Shown: positions 36,300 through 36,510 of the stretch, in pieces
Numbering within the stretch: the first letter of the stretch is position 1
How the letters are laid out: each line of letters starts with the position of its first letter
DNA from: Corynebacterium haematomassiliense
Lineage (GTDB): Bacteria > Actinomycetota > Actinomycetes > Mycobacteriales > Mycobacteriaceae
Assembly (NCBI RefSeq): GCF_013978595.1
Contig: NZ_JACDTZ010000004.1
Coordinates: 1 to 36,510, forward strand
Length of the DNA stretch: 36,510 bases
Reading direction: 5' to 3'
Position numbers and translations under genes: made by a program
Notes under the pieces: model-generated
Told to the model about the DNA's origin: nothing
Database searches by the model: none
What the model saw: the letters and a program-made list of their open reading frames with translations, nothing else

Positions 36300-36510
36300 C
36301 GCCGCGGGCCCGGCGTGCCGTTCTCCCTGCGCCCCGGCAAGCGACGGGGCCGCCGCGTCACCGAGATCGCGCTGGTGTTAAACCGCCCGCCGTACCAGCC
36401 GTTCTCCCAGGGACAGACCGACCTTTTGACCAACAACGCCGTCGTCATCCGCGTCCAGCCCGACGAGGGCGTGCTGATGCGCTTCGGCTCCAAGGTGCCC
36501 GGCCCCGGCA
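36300..36510 (+). pseudogene. zwf: fragment of glucose-6-phosphate 1-dehydrogenase (zwf), joined by artefact
   Basis: The frame starting near 36300 encodes GVPFSLRPGKRRGRRVTEIA, then NRPPYQPF and NNAVVIRVQPDEG and RFGSKVPG. This is the C-terminal half of G6PD, where the family reads GVPFYLRTGKR...VTEIAV...ALVIRVQPDEGV...RFGSKVPG. Two substitutions near the join (Tyr to Ser, Thr to Pro) each correspond to an A-to-C change, as expected of poly-C read errors. It runs off the window. It is not a fusion with sepH: frames differ and the domain order makes no sense. Confidence 0.75.

Noticed and set aside
36098..36510. a natural SepH-G6PD fusion gene
   Set aside because: The two parts are in different frames, separated by poly-C runs, and join unrelated proteins; an artefact is far more likely.

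Overview
The window reads as one contig from a high-GC actinobacterium, almost certainly a Corynebacterium. The evidence is gene content and order: perM-purN-purH, tandem M23 peptidases, pcrA, the small chorismate mutase, an MhuD-type haem oxygenase, pgi, lhr, cysQ-thyA-folA-mycoredoxin, an mctBC-like symporter pair, fkpA, gltA and sepH. Many genes also carry a -10 hexamer 6-8 nt before the start codon, the arrangement of leaderless mRNAs that are common in this group. The species cannot be fixed from the sequence.

Layout. 1-3652 (minus): perM, purN, purH and the N-terminus of a secreted protein. 3951-5699 (plus): two paralogous LytM/M23 peptidases, each with its own promoter. 5704-8016 (minus): pcrA. 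8084-12597: chorismate mutase, mhuD (minus), pgi coupled to a GCS2-type ligase, and a DedA protein. 12651-14643 (minus): nei-type glycosylase, RelA/SpoT-domain protein and an 85-residue protein in a tightly overlapping operon; the last two have noticeably lower GC and look like an acquired alarmone-synthetase toxin-antitoxin candidate. 14654-16551 (plus): a small protein and a DUF222/HNH endonuclease with a LexA-like box. 16574-21241 (minus): lhr. 21272-23601 (plus): cysQ-thyA-folA-mycoredoxin operon, with overlaps or a 1-nt gap. 23585-26048: FAD oxidoreductase (minus) divergent from a DoxX-like membrane protein. 26077-29313: small membrane protein, TetR regulator, divergent double-GNAT acetyltransferase, then a lower-GC stretch with a methyltransferase and a possible 51-codon frame, ending at tRNA-Arg(CCT). 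29432-30980 (plus): HlyIII family protein and Tat-exported DUF1906 protein. 31041-33032 (minus): mctC- and mctB-like monocarboxylate uptake pair. 33225-35889 (minus): aldo/keto reductase, FKBP isomerase, citrate synthase. 36098-end: start of sepH, then a poly-C stretch and an unrelated zwf (G6PD) fragment.

How the genes work together. Most of the content is core metabolism: the last purine steps, dTMP and tetrahydrofolate supply (thyA/folA), PAP recycling (cysQ), mycothiol-dependent reduction (mycoredoxin), glycolysis entry (pgi), the TCA entry step (gltA) fed by acetate/pyruvate uptake (mctBC), DNA repair (pcrA, lhr, nei), and envelope growth and division (perM, M23 pair, sepH).

Main points of interest: the RelA/SpoT plus small-protein pair; an MhuD orthologue with all three haem-pocket residues; a 16-bp element at 14641-14656 in which each of two divergent start codons lies inside the opposite gene's apparent -10 box; a LexA-like box before the HNH gene; and sequence artefacts at both ends (a perfect fold-back at 1-40 and a poly-C chimeric join at 36243-36285), which mean the terminal genes should not be trusted.
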